Shown here: positions 7,906 through 16,340 of the stretch, piece after piece | Layout of the letters: each line of letters opens with the position of its first letter | Position numbering within the stretch: the stretch's first letter is position 1 | NCBI RefSeq assembly: GCF_030651995.1 | Contig: NZ_JAUSBN010000041.1 | Location: 62,001 to 126,000, forward strand | From: Reyranella sp. | GTDB taxonomy: Bacteria; Pseudomonadota; Alphaproteobacteria; Reyranellales; Reyranellaceae | Length of the DNA stretch: 64,000 bases | Direction of reading: 5' to 3' | Translations under genes and position numbers: made by a program | Notes under the pieces: generated by a model | The model's database searches: none | The model's input: the letters and a program-made list of their open reading frames with translations, nothing else | Told to the model about the DNA's origin: nothing

Positions 7906-10900
7906 ATGGCAAGCATCGAGACAGAAGGGCTGCCCGTGGCAGCGCCTGCCGCGCAACCATGGCCTCGCAAAGAGCTTGGGGGCGACAGCCCGCTCGGTCT
8001 CCAGGCCGACGAGATGTTCGCGCGCCAACTCGACACCCGGTTCGCGGGCGAGGTGCGCGGCCTGGTGACCGATCCTGTGACGGGTCTCGCGGGCCGTGAC
8101 CCCGAGGGCGCACTGGCCGGGATCGCCGAGACCAACCGGCTTCTGGGCGCGCTGAAGGACCGCTATCTCGCGCAGGCGATCGGACCGCGCCAGAAGGCCC
8201 TGCTCGAACCGGTGATCGACCGGCGTCTCGACCGCGCCGCCGGCGACCTCGGCCGGATCGCGGAGCAGGCGACGTCGGTGCTGGACGACCGCATCGTGGC
8301 TGAGCGCCTCGCCGACCTGCGGCAGGACGCGTCGCTGTCCTGGCAAGACCCGGCCCATCTGCGCATGCTGGGCCGCACCGCGGTGGGCGAGCTGCGTTAC
8401 CAGGGCGAACGAAAAGGCTGGGACGCGGGCCGGACCGATACTGCGGTGCGCACTGGCCTGAGCGATCTCTATGCCGGCGCGGTCGAGGCCGCGATCGGCC
8501 AGGATCCCGAGCGCGCGGCGAAGCTCTACATCCACGCGCGCGATGTGATCCAGCCGGCGCGGCAGGCCGCGGTCGAGCGCCAGATCGAACGGGCGCGCAA
8601 CGAGCGTCGCGTGACGGAGATCGTCGGTGGTTTGGCCGACACGCCGGACGATCCGACACGGCGCCCCGACCTCGACGACTACCAGGCGCGGGCCGCCGAG
8701 GCGACGCCCCCGGACGCCTCGCCCGAGGTGCGGGCGCAGGTGACTCGGATGGCGCGGATCGAACAGGCGCACGCCGACCGGGCGTGGCAGGCGGCGCGGG
8801 GCCGCGCGGCCACGGGCGCGCTCGACTGGCTCGGCGCCAATCCCGCGGCGCCGCTGATGGCGATGCCGACGGCGCTGCGCGACGGGTTGAGCCCGGAGCA
8901 GAGGGAGGCGCTCGACCGGACGGCCATGAACGGCGGGCGGGTCGTCACGGACCGCGACCTTTACGACAGGCTCGACGAGCGGGCCGTGCACGAGCCGGAA
9001 AGCTTTGTTGGCGTTGACCTTTTGCAATACCGGCTGTCGCTCGGCGACAGCGACTACAACCGCCTGACCAAACTCCAGAAGACTCTCGCCGAAGGCAAAT
9101 CCGATCCGGCCTTCGAGCGCCACCGTCTCGGCCGCCTGTTCCTGGGAGAGGGGCTGCGCAATGCCAACCTCGATCCCGACGGAGAGGAGGCTCGGACCGC
9201 GCGGCAACAGCTCGACAGGCTTTTAGGCGCCTTCGTATCCGTCGAGGGCAAGCCGCCGACCATGGCGGACATTCGCGGCCTCGTCGGCGACGTGCTGCCG
9301 CGCGTAAATGGCGATCAGAACATCTTCCGGGTCCCGGGCGGCGAGCCGGTCAAAGCGAACAGCAATACGCAAGTTGCGCCGCCGCAAGAGCCAGTCGAGG
9401 GGCGCCGAGGGATTGCACCGCCAACGGAGACAGCTCCGAGCGGTTCTGAAAATGCGGTGAGGGGTGCGTTCGATGGGGCGGAGCCCCGCGTCGTCCATAA
9501 CGACGACGGCAGCGCAGAGGTCACGGCCTGGAAGATTCCGACGCGGGGCGGCCCGGCCGAGGCCACCATCCGCATCGATCGCGACCGGTTGGGAGCTTCG
9601 GCGGAGATGGTCCTGCCCAACGGGCACCGGGTCGAGAGCCGACGAACTAATGACGGCGGCACCTGGTCTCAGATCGACACGATCCGCGATCCGCAAGGCA
9701 CCGCAGTCGGCACACAAACGACCATCTTCGATGGCACGCGCGTCACGCAGACATGGGAGCCGGCCGATGGCCCGGGGCGGACGGCGAGTTGGGAAGCGGA
9801 GCCGCCGTCCGGGGATTTGCACTTTGCGAACGCCGGCATTGGCGCTCTTGGAGGTCTCGGCACCGCGAGATCGCTGACGGCCGGTTCGCTGTCCGCAACC
9901 GCCACGTCCATCGCGGGTGACGTGCTGGCGCTGGGAACGAGAGCCCTCGGCCTGGCTGGTGCCGCAGTCAGCGGAGCCGCGGCCGGAGTCGCGGCAGGTG
10001 CTGCGGTGCTCCTCACACCAACGAACAGCCAGGGCACAACGGTCGACCTGGGCGATGGCATGCGGCTGCGCCAACCGCCGGGAGATTCCAGCGGCGTCAT
10101 CGAGAAGAGCGTCCTCGGCGGCAGCCTGTGGGATCGCATGCCCGTAGCGGTGCACATCCAGGATGGTGCCACCTCGGATCGCCCGCAGATATTGATGATC
10201 GACGCCACGGCGCTGGAAAGGGCGACCGGGCCGGAGGCCGCCGACCGCGTGCTGGGGAAGGCCGAGACGCGCTTCGATGTGGTGCCGATCTATTCGAGCC
10301 GTCCGCCGGTCAAAGAGGATCGCCGCGATGGCACCGGAAATCCCACCGCAGTCAGCCCGAACAGCCCGCTGCCCGAAGAGCCCGACCACAAGGAACTCGA
10401 GCACATTGCTCGTTGGCTGAGCGAGAGAAACTTCCGGGCCGACAAGAAGCATTACCCGGGCGCCGACGGCATCGATACGGCCATCGGCGTCCGGCTCGAT
10501 CCCCGCGTCGGCGAGCCGGCGGCAGGGCAAGAGTACCTGCCCAACCACCCGAGCCATCGCAAGGGATTGGAGGGAGAGTACGATCTGGCCAACGAATTCG
10601 CGCGGCAATTCCCCGACCACACGATCATCGAGTTTGGTCGCAAGGCGGGCGAGCACGGGCCGGACATGATCTCGGTCGACCCCAACGGCAAGATCACCCT
10701 CTTGGATTCCAAGTGGCGCGGGGCGGATACGTCGATCAGTCCGAGTCGGCGCGCACATCAGACAGAATGGTCCCTCGAAAATGCCCTGGGGCGCGCCGAG
10801 AAGAGCATCCCCAAGGCAGTGGCCAGCGGGCGCCTATCGCTTGAAGCCGCGGCCAGGGCGCAGGAGAATGTGGACAAAGGTAAAGTGACCATCGTAACGG

Positions 10901-10986
10901 TCGGCACTGGAAGTGCGCGCAACGGTGTGATTGAACGAATTGTCGGCCGCGAGCGCGCTGTCGTCCATCCGAAGCGGAAGCCGTGA
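7906..10986 (+). CDS. large multidomain protein with C-terminal PD-(D/E)XK nuclease-like toxin domain
   Basis: A 1026-aa protein without signal peptide. Visible parts: residues 1-470, charged and helical, alanine- and arginine-rich, resembling (from memory) virion-associated proteins of alphaproteobacterial prophages; 480-520, a Pro/Ser linker; about 525-635, a beta-rich segment; about 640-705, a Gly/Ala-rich hydrophobic stretch that could enter a membrane; about 825-1026, the C-terminal domain. The last has the layout of a restriction-endonuclease fold: Glu889/Glu891 in a helix, GPD with Asp920, then LLDSKW with Asp934-x-Lys936. The next gene starts inside its stop codon (TGATG), as expected for a toxin followed by its immunity gene. 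No PAAR, VgrG, Rhs or two-partner-secretion signature was seen, so the export route is unknown. The toxin role is inference; a phage-derived nuclease is the alternative. Confidence 0.7.
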   Translation: MASIETEGLPVAAPAAQPWPRKELGGDSPLGLQADEMFARQLDTRFAGEVRGLVTDPVTGLAGRDPEGALAGIAETNRLLGALKDRYLAQAIGPRQKALLEPVIDRRLDRAAGDLGRIAEQATSVLDDRIVAERLADLRQDASLSWQDPAHLRMLGRTAVGELRYQGERKGWDAGRTDTAVRTGLSDLYAGAVEAAIGQDPERAAKLYIHARDVIQPARQAAVERQIERARNERRVTEIVGGLADTPDDPTRRPDLDDYQARAAEATPPDASPEVRAQVTRMARIEQAHADRAWQAARGRAATGALDWLGANPAAPLMAMPTALRDGLSPEQREALDRTAMNGGRVVTDRDLYDRLDERAVHEPESFVGVDLLQYRLSLGDSDYNRLTKLQKTLAEGKSDPAFERHRLGRLFLGEGLRNANLDPDGEEARTARQQLDRLLGAFVSVEGKPPTMADIRGLVGDVLPRVNGDQNIFRVPGGEPVKANSNTQVAPPQEPVEGRRGIAPPTETAPSGSENAVRGAFDGAEPRVVHNDDGSAEVTAWKIPTRGGPAEATIRIDRDRLGASAEMVLPNGHRVESRRTNDGGTWSQIDTIRDPQGTAVGTQTTIFDGTRVTQTWEPADGPGRTASWEAEPPSGDLHFANAGIGALGGLGTARSLTAGSLSATATSIAGDVLALGTRALGLAGAAVSGAAAGVAAGAAVLLTPTNSQGTTVDLGDGMRLRQPPGDSSGVIEKSVLGGSLWDRMPVAVHIQDGATSDRPQILMIDATALERATGPEAADRVLGKAETRFDVVPIYSSRPPVKEDRRDGTGNPTAVSPNSPLPEEPDHKELEHIARWLSERNFRADKKHYPGADGIDTAIGVRLDPRVGEPAAGQEYLPNHPSHRKGLEGEYDLANEFARQFPDHTIIEFGRKAGEHGPDMISVDPNGKITLLDSKWRGADTSISPSRRAHQTEWSLENALGRAEKSIPKAVASGRLSLEAAARAQENVDKGKVTIVTVGTGSARNGVIERIVGRERAVVHPKRKP

Positions 10987-11780
10987 TGCCGGAAGTTTTC
11001 GAGCCTGGAAAACGTCGTCAGCTCTTTCTCGACTTCGATTTGGCGATTGCGACGAAGTTCGAACTGGAGACAACTGGCCCGTCCATTCGCTCGCATTATA
11101 TGGCTAGTAAACTGAGGCGTTTGATCCATGCCCATCTCCTGGGACTGCGAGACCGGGTGCTGCCGGCGATGCGGGCGCTAGAGGACTGGATGGCCAATCA
11201 GCCTGGGCCAGCCGAGGGTAAGGATAGCAGCGAATGCTTTCGAGGCTATCAATGGTGGGAGACTCTGGGCCTGTTCAAGTGGCTGATCGAGGGTGATCCG
11301 GCGGTAGCCGAGTTCGGCCGCGCGAGCGAGGCGGTCTGGCGGCAGTGGGACAAGTTCGACCGCCTCCTGCCCAACAGGAGGAAGCTGCTGAAGCGGGAGG
11401 TACTCGAAGTTGCGCTACCGCTCAACTTGGTGGCGCGACGCCATGAAGTCGGCCTGAAGCTCTGCCAGGAGGCGGGACTCACCTCCAAGGCCTCGTCGGC
11501 GCCAGCCATCTCGCGGGCGGAACTGATGTACGGGCAATGGGCCTGTCGTCATCTCGCCGACGGTGGCAAGCCCGACGCGGCCTATGTCGCCAAGGGCGAG
11601 GAGATGCTGCGCAAGGTCATGTCGGAACGCTTCATCGAAAACGGCTACTACACAAGGATGGCGATGTGGCTGAAGGCGATCTACCACGACAGCGGCGTCA
11701 CGAAGACGCCAGAGGAGACAATCCTCAGGGCCTATGACACGATGACCGGCGTCGAGAAGCCCGCCTTCGCAAAGATCTGA
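10986..11780 (+). CDS. putative immunity protein partner of the nuclease-like protein
   Basis: A 264-aa soluble, probably all-helical protein that I cannot assign to a family. Visible stretches include FRGYQWWETLGLFKWLIEGD, ALPLNLVARRHEVGLKLCQE and a C-terminal TGVEKPAFAKI. The ATG shares one base with the upstream TGA (a GTG one codon earlier is possible), so translation is coupled to the upstream gene. Position, size and coupling fit an immunity protein that blocks the C-terminal nuclease; nothing in the sequence proves it. It is followed by about 230 bases without a supported gene. Confidence 0.6.
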   Translation: MPEVFEPGKRRQLFLDFDLAIATKFELETTGPSIRSHYMASKLRRLIHAHLLGLRDRVLPAMRALEDWMANQPGPAEGKDSSECFRGYQWWETLGLFKWLIEGDPAVAEFGRASEAVWRQWDKFDRLLPNRRKLLKREVLEVALPLNLVARRHEVGLKLCQEAGLTSKASSAPAISRAELMYGQWACRHLADGGKPDAAYVAKGEEMLRKVMSERFIENGYYTRMAMWLKAIYHDSGVTKTPEETILRAYDTMTGVEKPAFAKI

Positions 11781-12007
11781 CGTTGGGAAGAGTTTGGCTA
11801 GCAACTGCATCGGTAGAAGCGATGCAGGTGAGCCAAGCAATGGCCGTCGGCGCTTACAGCCCGGACGCCGTGCTCAAGCCCATCGATTTCCACCCATGAA
11901 GTCGGCTAATTTGTTATGTGTTCGCCATGTCTCCGTCCCAAGCAACAGGGAGGAGTCTGACGGCGTCTTTTGGAATGTGTGAAGCTTTGGACGAGGTATC
12001 GTCGACC

Positions 12008-13105
12008 ATGAACAACATTGCCTCCTTCGCCGCCGACTACAGCGAGGCGCGCGACAAGTTCCTGGCCGCCGCCCGGCTCGCCGACGCAGCGACCTTTCGC
12101 TACGACAATTCGACCAAGGGCCCGAAGGGCGAGGCGCTGTCGACCGACGTGGCCTGGATCGGGCCGGCCGACGCCTCGAAGGTCATGGTCACGATCTCGT
12201 CCACGCATGGGGTCGAGGGCTATTGCGGCTCGGGCTTCCAGGTCGACTGGCTGGCCGGCGTCGGCGCATCGGGGCTGCCGAAGGGCACGGCGGCGCTGTT
12301 CGTGCACGCCATCAACCCCTACGGCTTCGCCTGGACGCGGCGCGTGACGGAGGAGGGCAACGACCTCAACCGCAACTATGTCGACCATTCCAAGCCCTAT
12401 CCGGTGAACGAGGGCTATCTCGAGATCGCCGACGATCTCGTGCCGGCGGATTTCAGCGAGGCGGGGCGGGCGGCCGCCGATTCGAGGCTGGCGGCCTTTC
12501 GCCGGAAGGTCGGCGACGTCGAGTTCTTCCGCGCCGTCTCGGGTGGCCAGTACAGCCATGCCGACGGCATGTTCTTCGGCGGTGGCGGAGCCTCCTGGTC
12601 GAACCGCACGCTTCACGCCATCGTCGACCGCTACCTGAAGGGCCGCGAGGACGTGGCCGTGGTCGACTTCCATACCGGGCTCGGCCCCTACGGCTATGGC
12701 GAGCCGATCACCCATTACGACATCGGCACCGGCGGCTCGCGCCGGGTGCGGAGCTTCTGGGGCGAGTCGGTCACGGAATCGAAGCGGGGCCAGACGGCCT
12801 CCCAGGCGCGCGACGGGCTCGGCCACTACGGGCTGAACCGCGTGCTAATGGAGCCGCAGACCCGGCTCACCATGTGCACGCTGGAATACGGCACCTTCGA
12901 TCGCGAAAGCGGCCAGAAGGCCTTCCGGGCCGATCACTGGCTGCACAAATACGGCGACCCGCTGGGCAACGAAGCCGAGGCCGTGCGCAAGGCGATGCGC
13001 CGCCAGTTCTACCCGGACACCGACGACTGGAAGGAGGCCGTGCTGTTCCGCGGCCACCAGGTCGTGCGCCAGGCCATCGCCGGGCTGCAGCGCGGGCCGC
13101 TCTAG
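12008..13105 (+). CDS. DUF2817 protein, M14-like zinc carboxypeptidase fold
   Basis: A 365-aa protein of the DUF2817 family, related to M14 metallocarboxypeptidases. The zinc site is visible as His67-x2-Glu70 (STHGVEGYCG) and His222 in VVDFHTGLG; EEGNDLNRNY is also typical. It probably hydrolyses a small amide or peptide. No signal peptide, hence cytoplasmic. The open frame reaches back to a GTG 30 codons earlier, but that extension has no family character; I chose the ATG giving MNNIASFAADY, with a GACGAGG stretch 11 bases upstream. Confidence 0.85.
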   Translation: MNNIASFAADYSEARDKFLAAARLADAATFRYDNSTKGPKGEALSTDVAWIGPADASKVMVTISSTHGVEGYCGSGFQVDWLAGVGASGLPKGTAALFVHAINPYGFAWTRRVTEEGNDLNRNYVDHSKPYPVNEGYLEIADDLVPADFSEAGRAAADSRLAAFRRKVGDVEFFRAVSGGQYSHADGMFFGGGGASWSNRTLHAIVDRYLKGREDVAVVDFHTGLGPYGYGEPITHYDIGTGGSRRVRSFWGESVTESKRGQTASQARDGLGHYGLNRVLMEPQTRLTMCTLEYGTFDRESGQKAFRADHWLHKYGDPLGNEAEAVRKAMRRQFYPDTDDWKEAVLFRGHQVVRQAIAGLQRGPL

Positions 13106-13168
13106 CTTTTGGGGACAAGCCCTCGAAAAGCCATACCTCCGCTCAGCGATCCTGCTACAAGTCTGTCC

Positions 13169-15100
13169 ATGCGTGCACTCGTGGCGCTGCTGGCTTTCGC
13201 GGTCGTGGCGGCTCTCAATTTCCTGTGGTGGTGGGTTCCGAACCGGCCGGTCGATATCGCCGGCTGGAACGCCGCGCCTCTCCAGAGCGTCTCCTTCGCT
13301 CCCTACCGGCCGGGCCAGAGCCCGCTGACGCGGACCTTTCCAACCCCCGATCAGATCGAGGCCGATCTCAAGCGTCTGCAGGGCAAGGTCAAGGCGGTCA
13401 GGACCTATTCCTCGGGGGAGAACCTTGAGACGGTGCCGCAGCGCGCTGGCAAGTACGGGCTCAAGGTCTGGCACGGCGCCTGGCTGAACGACAACGACAA
13501 GGAAAACCTCGAGCAGATCAACCTGCTGATCGACCATGCCAACAAGTACAAGGACACGGTCGAGCGGGTGATCGTCGGCAACGAGGTGCTGCTGCGCAAG
13601 GACCTCACTGCGAACCAGTTGCGCCGCTATATCCGCCAGGTGAAGCAGCGCGTTACCCAGCCGGTCACCTACGCCGACGTCTGGGAGTTCTGGCTGCGCA
13701 ACCCGTCGCTGGCCGACGAGGTCGACTTCATCACCATCCACATCCTGCCGTACTGGGAAGACGAGCCGATCGGGCTGGACCGCACGGAGGCTGACGGCAA
13801 GCTGGCCATCGAGAAGCACCTCGTGGACATCTACAGGAAGGTCCAGGAGCGCTTTCCCGGCAAGAAGATCGTGATCGGGGAGACCGGCTGGCCGAGCGAC
13901 GGCCGCATGCGCTCGGACGCGCGCCCGGGCCGGGTCGAGCAGGTGAAATACTTCTCGATCTTCCGCGGCGCCGCGGAGCGGGAAGGTTTCGACTACAACT
14001 TCATCGAGGCGTTCGACCAGTACTGGAAGGCGCGCCAGGAAGGGACCGTCGGCGCCGCCTGGGGACTGCTCGACGCCCAGCGCCACGACAAGTTCGAGCT
14101 CGGCAAGCCGGTGAGGGCGGAGCCGCACTGGCAGATCCTGTTCACCATCTCGACGATCGCCGGCGCGTTGCTGCTGCTCGCCTACGCGTCGCAGCGCAAG
14201 GCGGGTCGCTGGAAGGGCATCTTCATCTTCGCGCTGTTCGCCCAGCTCGTGGCGACCTGCTACGTGCAGACGACCTGGATCGATCTGTCGCGAAACTTCT
14301 ATTTCGAGCGCACGCTGGGCGTCGCCTTCTGGGGCATCCTGCTGGCCCTGTTCAGCTACGCGCTGCTGCGTGGCATTTCCGACAGCCTGACCGGCCAGAT
14401 GGCCGACCCGTCGCTCTACAGCGCGCGGGTCCGCGACTCCTGGCGGGCGTGGCGCGAGCTGCCGCGCTACCGCATCCTGCGGCGGGTCGACCTGCTGGCG
14501 CAGGTGCTCTACCTCGCGCTGACGGTCCTCTGCATCTTCTACCTGATCGTGATCAGCATCGACTGGTACGACGGGGTGATCCGGATCGGCGACTGGTTCC
14601 GCCAGATCGCCATTGACGGCCGCTACCGCGATTTCCCGATCTGGAGTTTCGTGATCCCGAGCATCGTGCTCATGCTGTGGAAGACCATCACCATCCTGCG
14701 CGCCGAGCCGGTGGTGCGCGACCATCGCTTCGCCCGGGCGCTCTCGTTCGGCCGCCTGCTGGGCTACGACGGCAGTCGCGGCTTCGTGCGCATGGACCGC
14801 CGCCTGAGCCGCTTCGGGCCGGTCCTGCCCGAGATCGTGCTGGTCTCGATGCTGGTCTTCTGGGCGATCGTGCTGGTCGTCACCGAAGGCGCCATCAAGT
14901 TGCACGATGGCGGTGCCGGGGGATTCGTCTCGGCCGATGGCGGCCGCTGGGTCATCCGGACCCTGTTCTGGAACACCCAGGCCAACTGGTTCGCGTTCCT
15001 GGCGCTGCTGATGGCCGTTCCCTATGCCGCCACCATCTACCTCTCGGTACGAGAGCCACTGGCAGAACTGCCGCCGGACTCCTATACGAACAAGTGGTAG
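13169..15100 (+). CDS. membrane-anchored GH17-type beta-glucan enzyme
   Basis: A 643-aa protein with an N-terminal membrane helix (ALVALLAFAVVAALNF), a periplasmic glycoside hydrolase family 17-like domain (about 30-330) and then several transmembrane helices to the C-terminus. The acid/base glutamate is in VGNEVL (Glu139) and the nucleophile in IGETGWPS (Glu238). Related proteins in Bradyrhizobium are annotated as beta-(1-6) glucan synthases and work as transglycosylases on cyclic or linear beta-glucans. That assignment is by resemblance; no glycosyltransferase domain is seen. The chosen ATG begins the signal anchor; the frame extends 20 codons upstream without a good site. Confidence 0.8.
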   Translation: MRALVALLAFAVVAALNFLWWWVPNRPVDIAGWNAAPLQSVSFAPYRPGQSPLTRTFPTPDQIEADLKRLQGKVKAVRTYSSGENLETVPQRAGKYGLKVWHGAWLNDNDKENLEQINLLIDHANKYKDTVERVIVGNEVLLRKDLTANQLRRYIRQVKQRVTQPVTYADVWEFWLRNPSLADEVDFITIHILPYWEDEPIGLDRTEADGKLAIEKHLVDIYRKVQERFPGKKIVIGETGWPSDGRMRSDARPGRVEQVKYFSIFRGAAEREGFDYNFIEAFDQYWKARQEGTVGAAWGLLDAQRHDKFELGKPVRAEPHWQILFTISTIAGALLLLAYASQRKAGRWKGIFIFALFAQLVATCYVQTTWIDLSRNFYFERTLGVAFWGILLALFSYALLRGISDSLTGQMADPSLYSARVRDSWRAWRELPRYRILRRVDLLAQVLYLALTVLCIFYLIVISIDWYDGVIRIGDWFRQIAIDGRYRDFPIWSFVIPSIVLMLWKTITILRAEPVVRDHRFARALSFGRLLGYDGSRGFVRMDRRLSRFGPVLPEIVLVSMLVFWAIVLVVTEGAIKLHDGGAGGFVSADGGRWVIRTLFWNTQANWFAFLALLMAVPYAATIYLSVREPLAELPPDSYTNKW

Positions 15101-15122
15101 GCGCTAAGCCGGGAGTTACGAC

Positions 15123-15587
15123 ATGGAAATCAAGGGTGAATACAGGATTGCGGCGTCGCGGGAGAAGGTCTTCGCGGCACTGAACGATCAGGCCATTCTG
15201 CAGGCCTGCATTCCGGGCTGCGAATCGCTGGAGATGCTTTCTCCCACCGAGATGACGGCCAAGGTGCGCCTGCGCATCGGCCCGGTGAGTGCCGCTTTCT
15301 CGGGTAAGGTCACGCTGTCCGACATCGATCCGCCGAACGGCTACCGGATCAGCGGCGAAGGGCAGGGCGGGGTCGCCGGCTTCGCCAAGGGGGGCGCCGT
15401 GGTGACCCTCACCGAGGATGGCGGCGACACCATCCTGAAGTACGAAGTCGACGCCCAGGTCGGCGGCAAGATCGCCCAGGTCGGCGCCCGCCTGATCACG
15501 GGCACGGCGAAGAAGCTGGCCGATCAGTTCTTCGGGAAGTTCGCAGAGAGTGTCGGTGCGCCGCCGCCCGTTGCCGCCGCTTCGTGA
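15123..15587 (+). CDS. coxG: CoxG-like SRPBCC protein
   Basis: A 154-aa protein of the carbon monoxide dehydrogenase subunit G family (MEIKGEYRIAASREKVFAAL, ACIPGCESLE, GGKIAQVGARLITGTAKKLA). CoxG helps place the molybdenum hydroxylase at the membrane in carboxydotrophs and usually carries a proline-rich linker and a C-terminal membrane helix. Here the frame stops in the linker (VGAPPPVAAAS) and the helix lies in a separate small frame two bases downstream. It heads the coxS-coxL-coxM set. Confidence 0.88.
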   Translation: MEIKGEYRIAASREKVFAALNDQAILQACIPGCESLEMLSPTEMTAKVRLRIGPVSAAFSGKVTLSDIDPPNGYRISGEGQGGVAGFAKGGAVVTLTEDGGDTILKYEVDAQVGGKIAQVGARLITGTAKKLADQFFGKFAESVGAPPPVAAAS

Positions 15588-15589
15588 CG

Positions 15590-15724
15590 ATGCCGTCGCT
15601 GGACCCGGCGGGAGATCCGCCGCCGCCCGTGCCGTCTGCTGCAGCGCAGCGTGGCTATCGTCACTGGACTGTCATCGGTATCGGCGCCGTGGTGCTGATC
15701 CTCGTGTTTCTTGCGAGTCGCTAG
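15590..15724 (+). CDS. 44-aa single-pass membrane peptide, likely detached CoxG tail
   Basis: Two bases after the coxG stop, in another frame, an ATG opens a 44-residue protein: a proline-rich start (PAGDPPPPVPS), a transmembrane helix (WTVIGIGAVVLILVFLA) and SR at the end. This is the linker and C-terminal anchor that full-length CoxG proteins carry. Either a frameshift split coxG, or the anchor is made as a separate peptide by reinitiation. It is too short to recognise otherwise. Confidence 0.55.
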   Translation: MPSLDPAGDPPPPVPSAAAQRGYRHWTVIGIGAVVLILVFLASR

Positions 15725-15726
15725 CA

Positions 15727-15745
15727 GCTGGCGCTCGGCGCCAGC
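15727..15745 (+). terminator. hairpin after the coxG tail, possible attenuator or terminator
   Basis: A perfect 8-bp GC-rich stem (GCTGGCGC/GCGCCAGC) with a 3-base loop lies three bases after the stop. There is no T run, so it may only separate coxG from coxS or stabilise the mRNA end. Confidence 0.35.
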
Positions 15746-15850
15746 AATTCCCTTGACCTCAATGTGGCGGGCTTGTCAGAGTCCCGCCCAACGCCCGGCG
15801 GCCGTGTATGGTTGCGGCCGCGCAAATCAATACGTGAGGGGAGATCGAGT

Positions 15851-16336
<486 letters not shown>

Positions 16337-16340
16337 CCCC

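Noticed and set aside
7906-11780. Type VI secretion effector locus
   Set aside because: No VgrG, PAAR, Hcp or adaptor genes or domains are visible; the delivery route is left open.
11822-11899. 25-codon frame between the immunity candidate and the DUF2817 gene
   Set aside because: No ribosome-binding site and no recognisable sequence; below what I can support.
12845-14905. 686-codon minus-strand frame
   Set aside because: Antisense to the GH17 membrane protein gene; no homology visible.
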